A program made the translations under genes and the position numbers. A stretch of DNA of 14,467 bases from RUG11247 sp050945995 (GTDB lineage: Bacteria > Bacillota > Clostridia > Christensenellales > Aristaeellaceae): contig JBMNUA010000039.1 of the NCBI GenBank assembly GCA_050945995.1, positions 1 to 14,467 of the forward strand, written 5' to 3'. Below the pieces are notes generated by a model. The model searched no databases, was not told where the DNA came from, and worked only from the letters and a program-made list of their open reading frames with translations. Shown one piece after another: positions 1-7,079 of this stretch (positions are counted from its first letter, which is position 1; the number at the start of each line of letters is the position of its first letter).

Positions 1-56
1 AGGGCGCGTGCGGGCAGCTGCGCAGGCGCGCGCTCCTCGCGGACGACATCACATAG
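1..56 (+). CDS. rlmN: 23S rRNA/tRNA adenine C2-methyltransferase RlmN, 3' end only
   Basis: Only the last 17 codons are present, read from position 3 to the TAG at 54-56. They translate to GACGQLRRRALLADDIT. The ACGQLR string is the conserved C-terminal signature of RlmN, a radical-SAM enzyme that methylates C2 of an adenine in 23S rRNA and in some tRNAs; the second Cys of the family's catalytic pair lies in this tail. The identification also rests on synteny, because rlmN directly precedes prpC and prkC in Bacillus subtilis and many Clostridia. prpC starts 25 bp downstream, so the two are probably cotranscribed. The rest of the gene lies outside the window, so its integrity cannot be judged. 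Confidence 0.72.
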   Translation, partial: GACGQLRRRALLADDIT

Positions 57-80
57 CGCAAGGCGCGGCGGAGGGATTCC

Positions 81-803
81 ATGAAGGTATATGTACGCAC
101 AGACATCGGCAGCGTGCGCGCGGTCAACGAGGACGCTTACTACGCCCCGGCGGAAGGCGAGCGCTTTTGCTGCGTCGCCGACGGCATGGGCGGGGCGCAG
201 GCGGGCGAGGTCGCAAGCGCGATCGCGGTCGATGTGTTCTCAGCGTACATGCGCGACATCCTCCCGCCGCCGCACGAGCGCATGCGCCGCGCGGTGGCCG
301 CCGCCAACCGCGCCATCTACGACAAGGCGCTCGAGGACGCGCACATGGCGGGCATGGGCACCACCATGACCGCGCTGTTTCTGGAGGGCGGCGAAGCGCA
401 CATCGCGCATGTGGGCGACAGCCGCGCCTACCTTCTGCGAAACCGCGCGCTGATGAAGATCACCACCGACCACACGCTCGTCGAGGAGATGGTATTAAAG
501 GGCGTGATCACCGTGCGCGAGGCGAAGGTGCACCCCCGGCGCAACGTCATCACCCGCGTGCTCGGAACATCGGACGCGGTGGAGATCGATCTATTGCGCA
601 TCCGCGTGCTCCCGTCGGACGCGTTTTTGCTCTGCTCCGACGGGCTGACCAACGCCGTGAGCGAGCACGACATCCTCGAGATTCTCAACTCGCGCATGAA
701 GCGCGAGCAGAAGCCCGCGGCGCTGATTGAAAAGGCGCTGGATATGGGCGGACACGACAACATCACCGCGATGCTCGTCATGCTCGAGGAGGATCGCCCA
801 TGA
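81..803 (+). CDS. prpC: PP2C-family Ser/Thr protein phosphatase (PrpC/Stp)
   Basis: This 240-residue protein has the length and motif order of bacterial PP2C phosphatases, cytosolic Mn/Mg-dependent enzymes that reverse phosphorylation by the partner kinase PrkC. Visible motifs are TDIGSVRAVNED (7-18), the metal-binding VADGMGG (32-38, D34), GMGTT near 91, HVGDSRAY near 110, CSDG (185-188, D187) and GGHDN (223-227, D226). The usual metal-binding aspartates are therefore all present. The ATG at 81 is chosen because GGAGGG at 70-75 sits 5 bases upstream. Its stop overlaps the prkC start by 4 bp (ATGA), which indicates translational coupling of phosphatase and kinase, the normal arrangement in Firmicutes. 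Confidence 0.96.
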   Translation: MKVYVRTDIGSVRAVNEDAYYAPAEGERFCCVADGMGGAQAGEVASAIAVDVFSAYMRDILPPPHERMRRAVAAANRAIYDKALEDAHMAGMGTTMTALFLEGGEAHIAHVGDSRAYLLRNRALMKITTDHTLVEEMVLKGVITVREAKVHPRRNVITRVLGTSDAVEIDLLRIRVLPSDAFLLCSDGLTNAVSEHDILEILNSRMKREQKPAALIEKALDMGGHDNITAMLVMLEEDRP

Positions 804-2656
804 TGATTGGCGCAGTCTTGTCGGGGCGCTACATCGTCGAGGAGATCGTCGGCACAGGCGGTATGGCGGTGGTGTACCGCGCTTGGGACAACAAAAAAAA
901 GCGCGTCGTCGCAATCAAGGTGCTGCGCCCCGAGTACGAGGGCGACAGCGAGTTTGTGCGCCGGTTCAGCCGCGAGGCGGAGGCGGCGTCGAAGATGTCG
1001 CACGAGAACATCGTGAACATGTACGATGTCGGCATCGACGGCGAGACGCGCTATATTGTGATGGAGTACGTCGAGGGTGCGACGCTCAAGGACATGATCC
1101 GCGAGATGGGGCATTTGAGCCCGGACGCGGTGGTGCGCATGGGCATTCGCATCCTCGCCGCGGTCGATCACGCGCATAAAAACGGGATCGTGCACCGCGA
1201 CATCAAGCCGCAGAACATACTCGTCGATCGCGAGGGCAAGGTGCGCGTCGCCGATTTCGGCATCGCGCGGATGAAGGCGCACCAGACCACGCGCGTGGAC
1301 GATGTGAACGCCTCGGCGCTGGGGAGCGTCCACTATTTATCGCCCGAGCAGGCGAGCGGCGAGGTCGCCGACGAGAAGAGCGATCTGTACTCTTTAGGCG
1401 TTGTGCTCTACGAGATGCTCACCGGCGCGGTGCCATTTGACGGGGACGCCGCGATTGCGGTGGCGCTCAAGCATGTGAGCGAGGCGCCCAAGAGCATGCG
1501 GCTTGCCGATCCGTCGATCTCCAAGGCGCTGGACGAGGTGGTGCTGCGCGCGCTCAGCAAAGACGCCGCCGACCGCTACCAGACCGCCGCCGAGATGGCG
1601 ATGGACTTGCGCAAAGCGCTGACGCAGCCGGGCGGGGGGTTTTCCCGGCGCATCCGCCTGCGGCGTGTCGGGCGGCGGACGGACCGCAAAGCGCGCGCGG
1701 AGATGACGGAGACGAGCGCGGTCGAGCTGCGCATCCGGCGCGCGCAGCGCAGGCGGCGGATCAAATACGCGCTGATCGGGGTCGCCATCGCATGCGCGAT
1801 GGCGCTGATTGCGACGGTGGGTTGGCTGACGCTTCACAGCCGCGTGCCGGACGTGATGGGCGCGCACGAATCCGCGGCGTTTGCCAAATTGAGCGATTCG
1901 TTCACCGTGCGCGTGGCATACGACTGCAGCGACACCGTCGAGGTGGGTCATGTGATATCGCAGAGCCCGCGCGCGGGGAAGTTCGCGGAGCGCGGCGCGG
2001 ACGTTGTGATCACGGTGAGCGAGGGCTCGGTCTGCGTAATCATCGGCGATTACGCGGGCTATCATCAGGACGAGGCGGAGCGGCTCTTGCGCGAGGCGGG
2101 CGTGCGCGATGTCGAGATCGAATATGTGATGGACGACATGCCGTCCGGCACGGTCGTCGAGCAAAGACCTGCGGCAGGCGAGGTGAAGCGGCACTCGGTT
2201 GTCACGCTATCTGTGAGCGGGGAGACGGTGCTTGTGCCGCCGCTGACGGGCTACGCGCTCGAAAACGCGCGCGCGTACATCGAGGGCGAGGGGCTCGCGC
2301 TCGGAAACGTCTCCGAGGCGTATTCCGCGGATGCGGCGGCGGGCACGGTAATCGCGCAGAGCGTCGCGCCGAACGCGGAGGTGCTCGTCGGCTCGGCGAT
2401 CGATCTGACGATTGCGCAGTCGCAGACGATCCAATACTATCCGGATACGGATTTCCGGGTGGTCGTGCCGCTTGACGCAACGCGGGTGCTGGTGCGCGTG
2501 GTCGCCCCGTCCGGGGTGACATACGATGCCTACAGCGGCGCGCTCAACCGGGGGACGCACAGCATCCCGCTCTCGAGCGCGGAGGGCGGCATGCACGCGG
2601 TGAATGTGTATCTGGACGACACGCTCCTGGAGGAGCTGACTTTGATGTTTGAATAG
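800..2656 (+). CDS. prkC: PASTA-domain membrane Ser/Thr protein kinase PrkC
   Basis: This 618-residue membrane kinase is expected to sense cell-wall fragments and phosphorylate proteins of division, wall synthesis and, in spore formers, germination. The N-terminal kinase domain (about 10-275) has the glycine loop GTGGMA (18-23), K40, E59, HRDIKPQN (132-139, D134), DFG (152-154) and the SPE motif (181-183). The Thr/Ser-bearing stretch between DFG and SPE is where autophosphorylation would occur. A very Arg-rich juxtamembrane region (about 278-318) precedes one transmembrane helix (about 321-345). Three PASTA repeats follow outside the cell (about 346-410, 411-475, 476-541). A C-terminal domain of about 77 residues comes after them. 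AGGAGG at 787-792 supports the ATG at 800; the next codon is also ATG. rsgA starts 11 bp downstream. Confidence 0.96.
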   Translation: MMIGAVLSGRYIVEEIVGTGGMAVVYRAWDNKKKRVVAIKVLRPEYEGDSEFVRRFSREAEAASKMSHENIVNMYDVGIDGETRYIVMEYVEGATLKDMIREMGHLSPDAVVRMGIRILAAVDHAHKNGIVHRDIKPQNILVDREGKVRVADFGIARMKAHQTTRVDDVNASALGSVHYLSPEQASGEVADEKSDLYSLGVVLYEMLTGAVPFDGDAAIAVALKHVSEAPKSMRLADPSISKALDEVVLRALSKDAADRYQTAAEMAMDLRKALTQPGGGFSRRIRLRRVGRRTDRKARAEMTETSAVELRIRRAQRRRRIKYALIGVAIACAMALIATVGWLTLHSRVPDVMGAHESAAFAKLSDSFTVRVAYDCSDTVEVGHVISQSPRAGKFAERGADVVITVSEGSVCVIIGDYAGYHQDEAERLLREAGVRDVEIEYVMDDMPSGTVVEQRPAAGEVKRHSVVTLSVSGETVLVPPLTGYALENARAYIEGEGLALGNVSEAYSADAAAGTVIAQSVAPNAEVLVGSAIDLTIAQSQTIQYYPDTDFRVVVPLDATRVLVRVVAPSGVTYDAYSGALNRGTHSIPLSSAEGGMHAVNVYLDDTLLEELTLMFE

Positions 2657-2667
2657 GAGCTGGATAT

Positions 2668-3546
2668 TTGCAAGGGACGATAGTGAAGGGAATCGGCGGG
2701 TTTTACTACGCGACGGCGGCGGACGGCGAGCTTTATACGCTGCGCGCGCAGGCGAAACTGCGGCGCGAGCGCCTCAAACCCATGGTGGGCGATCGGATTG
2801 AGATGGAGCCGGGCGAGGGCGAGGATTACGGTTGGGTGCGCGCGATATTGCCGCGCCGAAATCAGCTGACGCGCCCGCCGGTGGCGAACATCGATGTGAT
2901 ACTGGTGGTGGCGGCGGCGGCCGCGCCCGACCCGGATATGGCGATGCTCGACCGGCTGATCTTAAACGCGCGCTTGGCGGGCATTGAACCGCGGCTTGCG
3001 ATCAACAAATGCGACTTGGACGAGGCATCCGCGCGCACCATCGCCGCGCAATATGCGCATGCGGATGTGCAGCCCATGGCGGTCTGCGCGCGCACGGGGC
3101 AGGGCGTAGCGGAGCTGCGCGAATCGCTGATCGGCAAGACGCACGCGCTCGCCGGGCAATCCGGAGCGGGGAAGTCGTCCTTGCTCAACGCGCTGTACGG
3201 GTTTACGCTGGAGACGGGCGACATTTCACGCCGCATCGAGCGCGGGAAGAACACCACGCGCCATTGCGAGCTGATCCCCGTTCCGGGTGGGGGCATGGCG
3301 CTCGACACGCCGGGGTTCAGCCTGCTTGAAACCCCGCTGATCGAGCCGGAGACGCTCAAGGAGCATTATCCCGAACTCCTGCGCTACGAGGGCGGCTGCT
3401 ATTTCCAGCCCTGCATGCACGCGACCGAGCCGAAGTGCGCGGCGCGCGACGCGGTGGCGTGCGGCGAGATCAGCCGGGAGCGGCACGAGCGGTACGTCGA
3501 ACTTTTAGAAGAGATGCGAATACGATGGAGGGATCGATATGATTAA
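2668..3546 (+). CDS. rsgA: Ribosome small-subunit biogenesis GTPase RsgA
   Basis: RsgA is a circularly permuted GTPase that binds 30S subunits late in assembly and checks the decoding centre. The 292-residue protein has an N-terminal OB-fold (about 1-70), then the G motifs in permuted order: NKCD (113-116, G4), the P-loop GQSGAGKS (163-170, G1), GKNTTRH (193-199, G2 region) and DTPG (213-216, G3). A C-terminal zinc site follows with C244, C249, H251 and C257. The start is the TTG at 2668, supported by AGGAG at 2655-2659 (8 bases away) and by the typical MQGTIVKGIGGFYY beginning; an inner GTG at 2683 would remove that conserved start. The G2 region has Asn195 where His is usual. The gene overlaps rpe by 8 bp. 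Confidence 0.95.
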   Translation: MQGTIVKGIGGFYYATAADGELYTLRAQAKLRRERLKPMVGDRIEMEPGEGEDYGWVRAILPRRNQLTRPPVANIDVILVVAAAAAPDPDMAMLDRLILNARLAGIEPRLAINKCDLDEASARTIAAQYAHADVQPMAVCARTGQGVAELRESLIGKTHALAGQSGAGKSSLLNALYGFTLETGDISRRIERGKNTTRHCELIPVPGGGMALDTPGFSLLETPLIEPETLKEHYPELLRYEGGCYFQPCMHATEPKCAARDAVACGEISRERHERYVELLEEMRIRWRDRYD

Positions 3547-4183
3547 GGTCGCAGCGTCGCTGCTGGCGGCGGATTTTTTGAAGATGGAATCGGAGATCGA
3601 GCGGATGGCGGAGGCGGGCGCGGATTACCTGCACTTTGATGTGATGGACGGGCGGTTCGTGCCGAACATCACCTTCGGTCCGGGGATATTAAAGGCGGCG
3701 TCGCGCTGCTCTTTGCCGCTGGACGCGCATCTGATGATCGTCGAGCCCGAGAAATACATCGCCGATTTCGCGGACGCGGGCGCGCAGATCATCACCGTGC
3801 ACGCCGAGGCGACCCACCACCTGCACCGTGCGATCCAACAGATCCATGCCGCGGGCTGCAAGGCGGGCGTTTCGCTCAATCCGGCGACAGACCCGGCGTG
3901 CCTTGGCTACATCATCGAGGACATCGACCTTGTGCTCATCATGACGGTGAACCCGGGCTTTGGCGGGCAGAAGCTGATCCCGCGCGCGGTCGATAAAATT
4001 TCGGTCGTAAAACGCATGATCGAGGAGAGCGGGAGCGGCGCGGTCATCGAGGTGGACGGCGGCGTGAACACAGAAACCGCGGTGCAGATTGTAAAAAATG
4101 GGGCGGAGATCCTGGTTGCGGGCAGCGCGCTGTACGGCGCGGACGACCCCAAGGCGTTTATTGACGCGCTCAAACGATTATAG
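3539..4183 (+). CDS. rpe: Ribulose-phosphate 3-epimerase
   Basis: Rpe interconverts ribulose 5-phosphate and xylulose 5-phosphate in the pentose phosphate pathway. The 214-residue length is normal for this TIM-barrel enzyme. Visible signatures are VAASLLAADF (4-13), LHFDVMDGRFVPNITFG (31-47, with metal ligands H32 and D34), DAHLMI (62-67, H64), MTVNPGFGGQ (135-144, phosphate-binding loop) and EVDGGV (171-176, D173), so metal ligands and both catalytic aspartates are in place. The ATG at 3539 lies inside the end of rsgA, with GGAGGG a few bases upstream, so translation is probably coupled. In B. subtilis the next gene is thiN (thiamine pyrophosphokinase); it is absent here and a small membrane protein follows instead. 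Confidence 0.96.
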   Translation: MIKVAASLLAADFLKMESEIERMAEAGADYLHFDVMDGRFVPNITFGPGILKAASRCSLPLDAHLMIVEPEKYIADFADAGAQIITVHAEATHHLHRAIQQIHAAGCKAGVSLNPATDPACLGYIIEDIDLVLIMTVNPGFGGQKLIPRAVDKISVVKRMIEESGSGAVIEVDGGVNTETAVQIVKNGAEILVAGSALYGADDPKAFIDALKRL

Positions 4184-4247
4184 CTTGAATCTGTGCGCGT
4201 GACATTTTCGCACTGCGGTGCATACATTGTCAATGGGAGGCGATCGT

Positions 4248-4421
4248 ATGGCCAGAGTGCGCGTGGCGCGTTGCTGCGGCCCGAGAGGGAAATTCGCGGG
4301 CATCGTATTGATGCTCGCGGGGCTGATACTGATGATGCTCATCGTGCCCTACTGGGCCTGGGCGGGGCTGATTTGCATCGTTCTGATACTGGGCGGGTTC
4401 ATCTTCTGGCGCCTATGTTGA
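4248..4421 (+). CDS. Small two-helix membrane protein, function unknown
   Basis: The ATG at 4248 has GGGAGG at 4235-4240, 7 bases upstream, and opens a 57-codon frame. The start is basic and Cys-containing (MARVRVARCCGPRGKF, 1-16). Two closely spaced hydrophobic segments follow (about 17-34 and 37-55), separated by a short turn containing PYW, and the protein ends WRLC. The positive N-terminus suggests a hairpin in the membrane with both ends inside. It is 64 bp after rpe with no terminator between, so it is probably the last gene of the prpC-prkC-rsgA-rpe operon; the terminator starts 4 bp after its stop. A GTG at 4218 would add 10 residues but has no ribosome binding site. I do not recognise the family. 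In B. subtilis the equivalent interval holds the short sporulation gene spoVM. Confidence 0.7.
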   Translation: MARVRVARCCGPRGKFAGIVLMLAGLILMMLIVPYWAWAGLICIVLILGGFIFWRLC

Positions 4422-4425
4422 GAAC

Positions 4426-4484
4426 AAAAAAACCGCCAACTCGGGGCGAAGGGTAGCCTTACGCCCTTGGTTGTCGGAATTTTT
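4426..4484. terminator. Bidirectional intrinsic terminator between the rpe operon and rpmB
   Basis: A long imperfect hairpin spans 4433-4477. The outer arms are CCGCCAAC (4433-4440) and GTTGTCGG (4470-4477), paired with one mismatch; GGGCG (4444-4448) pairs with CGCCC (4462-4466); AAGG pairs with CCTT at the tip. On the minus strand the stem is followed by T7 (A7 at 4426-4432), which ends rpmB transcripts. On the plus strand AATTTTT (4478-4484) follows, which can end the upstream operon. A second, smaller hairpin with stem CCCG/CGGG lies at about 4488-4500. Confidence 0.85.
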
Positions 4485-4514
4485 GCGCCCGAAAGCGGGT
4501 GGACCGCGCAATTT

Positions 4515-4706
4515 TTACAGCGCGCGCTCCACCTTGTTGCTGCGCAGGCAGCGCGTGCACACCGTTTTGCGGGTGGGCGCGCCGTTGACCAGCACGCGAA
4601 CCTTCTGGGTATTCGGCGCCCAGGTTCGGCGGGTCTTCCGAACGGAGTGGCTGACGTTGTTGCCGTAAACGACGCCCTTTCCGCAGACCTCACAAAATTT
4701 GCCCAT
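4515..4706 (-). CDS. rpmB: 50S ribosomal protein bL28
   Basis: The 63-residue product begins MGKFCEVCGKG and ends KVERAL, as expected for bL28 of the large ribosomal subunit. It is the zinc-binding (C+) form, with two CxxC pairs at C5/C8 and C50/C53. The internal string SHSVRKTRRTWAPN is typical of the family. The start at 4706 is fixed by an excellent AAGGAGGTG on the minus strand (4717-4725 in plus coordinates); a longer frame upstream to 4736 would run through that site and add unrelated residues. It is a single-gene unit with its own promoter at 4766-4794, convergent with the rpe operon and divergent from asp23, as in B. subtilis. Confidence 0.97.
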   Translation of the reverse strand: MGKFCEVCGKGVVYGNNVSHSVRKTRRTWAPNTQKVRVLVNGAPTRKTVCTRCLRSNKVERAL

Positions 4707-4765
4707 TGCTTTATCGCACCTCCTTCGAGAGATCAAATCGAATAAAAAAGCCTCAAAACAAATGA

Positions 4766-4794
4766 ATTATACCATCTCGCGCATCAAAATTCAA
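4766..4794 (-). promoter_or_regulatory. Sigma-A promoter of rpmB
   Basis: On the minus strand, -35 TTGAAT (4789-4794) and a perfect -10 TATAAT (4766-4771) are separated by 17 bp. The predicted transcript start is near 4759, about 50 bases before the rpmB start codon. Confidence 0.8.
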
Positions 4795-4855
4795 GTCTTG
4801 GGGCATGTAAAAGTTCGAGGAATGCGCGCATATTGTTAAAAGAGATCCAATTAAC

Positions 4856-4884
4856 TTGCAGAGCCAAATGAAAAACGGTATACT
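4856..4884 (+). promoter_or_regulatory. Sigma-A promoter of the asp23-fakA operon
   Basis: -35 TTGCAG (4856-4861) and -10 TATACT (4879-4884) are separated by 17 bp. The predicted start near 4891 gives a leader of about 70 bases, in which 4907-4934 can form an 11-bp imperfect hairpin (TAGGCACAGCG with CGCTTTGGCTA, two mismatches). This is divergent from the rpmB promoter about 60 bp away. Confidence 0.75.
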
Positions 4885-4961
4885 AAGGGAACAATCAACG
4901 GCAAGCTAGGCACAGCGCGGTTTCGCTTTGGCTATTTGATCCCTCATAAGGAGGTTGTGAT

Positions 4962-5312
4962 ATGGAGTTCAAGTTTGTCACAGAGCTTGGAACGGTTACG
5001 GTGGACGACGATGTCGTGATCCGCGTGGCGGGCTACGCCGCGCTCGACTGCTACGGAATTGTCGGCATGGCGTCAAAGCGCTCGACCGACGGCATCGTGC
5101 AATTGATGGGCCGCGAAAATTTGGGGCGCGGCGTGCGCGTGCGCGCAAACGGCGAGCGCGTGGACATCGATCTATACATCATCGTCGAGTACGGCATTTC
5201 GATCAGCGCCGTGGCGGCTTCCATCATCGAAACAGTCAAGTACAAGGTGGAACGGCTCGCCGGTATTCCGGTCGGCCGCGTGAACGTATGCGTGGAGGAC
5301 ATCCGCGTGTGA
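4962..5312 (+). CDS. Asp23/Gls24 family envelope stress response protein (YloU-like)
   Basis: This 116-residue protein has the plan of the Asp23/Gls24 (DUF322) family: an N-terminal GTVTVDDDVVIRVAGYAAL segment (10-28), a YGIVGM motif (31-36), a middle basic part, and VDIDLYIIVEYG (68-79) before a helical C-terminus with VERLAG (96-101) and VEDIRV. Such proteins are cytoplasmic and often membrane-associated, linked to cell-envelope homeostasis; the exact biochemical role is not known. AAGGAGG at 4949-4955 fixes the ATG at 4962. The gene has its own sigma-A promoter and fakA follows after 37 bp, the same order as yloU-yloV in B. subtilis, so the two are probably cotranscribed. Confidence 0.93.
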   Translation: MEFKFVTELGTVTVDDDVVIRVAGYAALDCYGIVGMASKRSTDGIVQLMGRENLGRGVRVRANGERVDIDLYIIVEYGISISAVAASIIETVKYKVERLAGIPVGRVNVCVEDIRV

Positions 5313-5349
5313 TGGCGCGCCGCCGCGAATATTATTGGAGGGTTCCCAT

Positions 5350-7005
5350 ATGGCAAGGACGAGGATAGACAGCATCACGCTCAAAGAGATGTTTGTCTCG
5401 GGCGCGGCGCTGTTGGCCCAGAACCGAGAAAACGTCGATTCGCTGAACGTGTTTCCCGTACCGGACGGCGACACCGGCACGAATATGACCCAAACCATCA
5501 ACGCCGCCGTCAAGGAGATGAACGGCGCGCCCGTCTCATCGGTCAGCGCGGTGGCGAGCGCCGTGGCAAGGGGCGCGCTGAAAGGCGCGCGCGGCAACTC
5601 CGGCGTGATCCTCAGCCAGATCTTCCGCGGGTTCGCAAGCGCGCTCGACGGGGCGGAGGAAGTTGACGCCGCATTGTTTGTAAAAATGCTGCGCGCGGGG
5701 GCGGACACCGCGTACAAAGCCGTGATGAAGCCGAAGGAGGGCACGATCCTCACCGTGGCGCGCGTCATGGCGGAGGACATCGAGCGCAGCGCGCGCGATG
5801 GGCAGGTGATGGACGAGCTGTTTCACGCGGCGATATTGAGCGGGGACGCGATCCTCAAGCGCACGCCGGACATGCTGCCCGTGCTCAAGCAAGCGGGCGT
5901 TGTGGACTCCGGCGGCATGGGGCTGATGGTGATCTACCGCGGGATGTACGCGGCGCTCACGGGCGAAGCCATCGAGATGGACGCCGAAACCGCGACCGCG
6001 GCGATGCCCGGCGAGTTTGTGGACGACCACGACTCGCTCGAAACCATTACATTTGGATATTGCACGGAGTTTATCGTATCTACGCCGCGTCCGGACATGC
6101 GCGAGAGCGAGGTCGCGCGGCTGCGGCGCAGGCTCGAGCGCATCGGCGATTGCGTGCTGGTGATCTCCGATCTATCGGTCGTGAAGGTGCATGTGCACAC
6201 GGACGACCCCGGAAAAGCGCTGCAAATGGCGATTGAGCTGGGCGAGCTGGACGCGATCAAAATCGACAACATGCGCGAGGAAGCGCGCGAGCGCGCGGCG
6301 AAATTGCAGGCGGCGAACGTGCAAGCCGAGCCCGAAACATTCGAGGAGCCGATGTACGGCATCGTATCCGTCGCGCTGGGGGACGGGCTGGCGGAGATAT
6401 TCCGCGAGCTTTCGATCGAGCAGATTGTGGACGGCGGGCAGACGATGAACCCGAGCATCGAGGATTTGGTGGAGGCGATCGAGGCGACGCGCGCGAAGAA
6501 CGTGTTCGTGTTGCCCAACAACACAAACATCATCCTCGCGGCGCAGCAGGCGACGGAATTGACCGAGCGGCATGTGATCGTACTGCCCACAAAATCCGTG
6601 CCGATGGGGATTTCCGCGGCGCTCGCGTTCAACCCCGAGGAGGATGTCGAGGTCAACGCCGAGGCGATGCGCGAGGCGGCGGAGAGCGTGCACACCGGGT
6701 CGATCACCTACGCTGTGCGCGACACGACCTTCGACGAGAAGGAGATTTGCGCCGGCGACATCATGGGGCTAGTGGACAACAAGCTGGAGCTTCTCGGCAG
6801 CGACGTAAGGCAGGTCGCGCTCGACATCGCATCGCTGATGGTCACGGACGATTCCGCGCTCATCACCATCTACTATGGCAGCGACGTGGCGCAGGAGGAT
6901 GCGCAGGCGCTGGAGGAAGCGCTTGCCGACGCGTACCCCGATTGCGATGTGGGGCTTCAGTACGGCGGGCAGCCACTGTATTACTACCTGATCGCAGTCG
7001 AATAG
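5350..7005 (+). CDS. fakA: DAK2/DhaL-domain fatty acid kinase subunit (FakA/YloV type)
   Basis: The 551-residue length matches FakA/YloV, the ATP-binding subunit that, with a DegV-like FakB carrier, phosphorylates fatty acids for phospholipid synthesis. The N-terminal DhaL domain (about 1-200) has SLNVFPVPDGDTGTNM (31-46), whose aspartates D39 and D41 hold Mg-ATP, followed by ARGARGNSG-like loops (RGALKGARGNSGVILSQ near 75-91) and DSGGMGL near 188. A linker and a C-terminal domain with YGIVSV, GGQTMNPS and FVLPNNTNI complete the protein. The ATG at 5350 is chosen because GGAGGG at 5337-5342 is 7 bases upstream; the frame is open from 5335 but that would overlap the binding site. No fakB is in the window. 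A strong terminator follows the stop. Confidence 0.92.
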   Translation: MARTRIDSITLKEMFVSGAALLAQNRENVDSLNVFPVPDGDTGTNMTQTINAAVKEMNGAPVSSVSAVASAVARGALKGARGNSGVILSQIFRGFASALDGAEEVDAALFVKMLRAGADTAYKAVMKPKEGTILTVARVMAEDIERSARDGQVMDELFHAAILSGDAILKRTPDMLPVLKQAGVVDSGGMGLMVIYRGMYAALTGEAIEMDAETATAAMPGEFVDDHDSLETITFGYCTEFIVSTPRPDMRESEVARLRRRLERIGDCVLVISDLSVVKVHVHTDDPGKALQMAIELGELDAIKIDNMREEARERAAKLQAANVQAEPETFEEPMYGIVSVALGDGLAEIFRELSIEQIVDGGQTMNPSIEDLVEAIEATRAKNVFVLPNNTNIILAAQQATELTERHVIVLPTKSVPMGISAALAFNPEEDVEVNAEAMREAAESVHTGSITYAVRDTTFDEKEICAGDIMGLVDNKLELLGSDVRQVALDIASLMVTDDSALITIYYGSDVAQEDAQALEEALADAYPDCDVGLQYGGQPLYYYLIAVE

Positions 7006-7018
7006 ATCGCGGTTTTTC

Positions 7019-7056
7019 GCGCGGGGACGAGCTGTATGGGCTCGCCCGCGCTTTTT
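7019..7056 (+). terminator. Intrinsic terminator after fakA
   Basis: GCGCGGG (7019-7025) pairs with CCCGCGC (7045-7051) and CGAGC (7028-7032) pairs with GCTCG (7040-7044), giving a 12-bp GC-rich stem with a 2-base bulge. TTTTT (7052-7056) follows. It lies between the fakA stop and the recG start, only 23 bases before recG. Confidence 0.8.
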
Positions 7057-7079
7057 CAATATCATCACAGGGGGACAGC

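Noticed and set aside
428..1333. Long minus-strand open frame (301 codons) opposite prpC and prkC; a similar one at 1394-2194
   Set aside because: Both are antisense shadows of well-identified genes in GC-rich DNA, with no ribosome binding site and low-complexity His/Arg/Ala-rich products.
4421..4514. A separate small RNA between the membrane-protein gene and rpmB
   Set aside because: The pairing is fully explained by a near-symmetric terminator with T-runs on both strands.
6747..7079. N-terminal extension of recG by 111 residues
   Set aside because: It overlaps the end of fakA in another frame, passes through the terminator at 7019-7056, and the residues are not RecG-like. ATG 7080 has a G-rich site and gives the normal RecG length.
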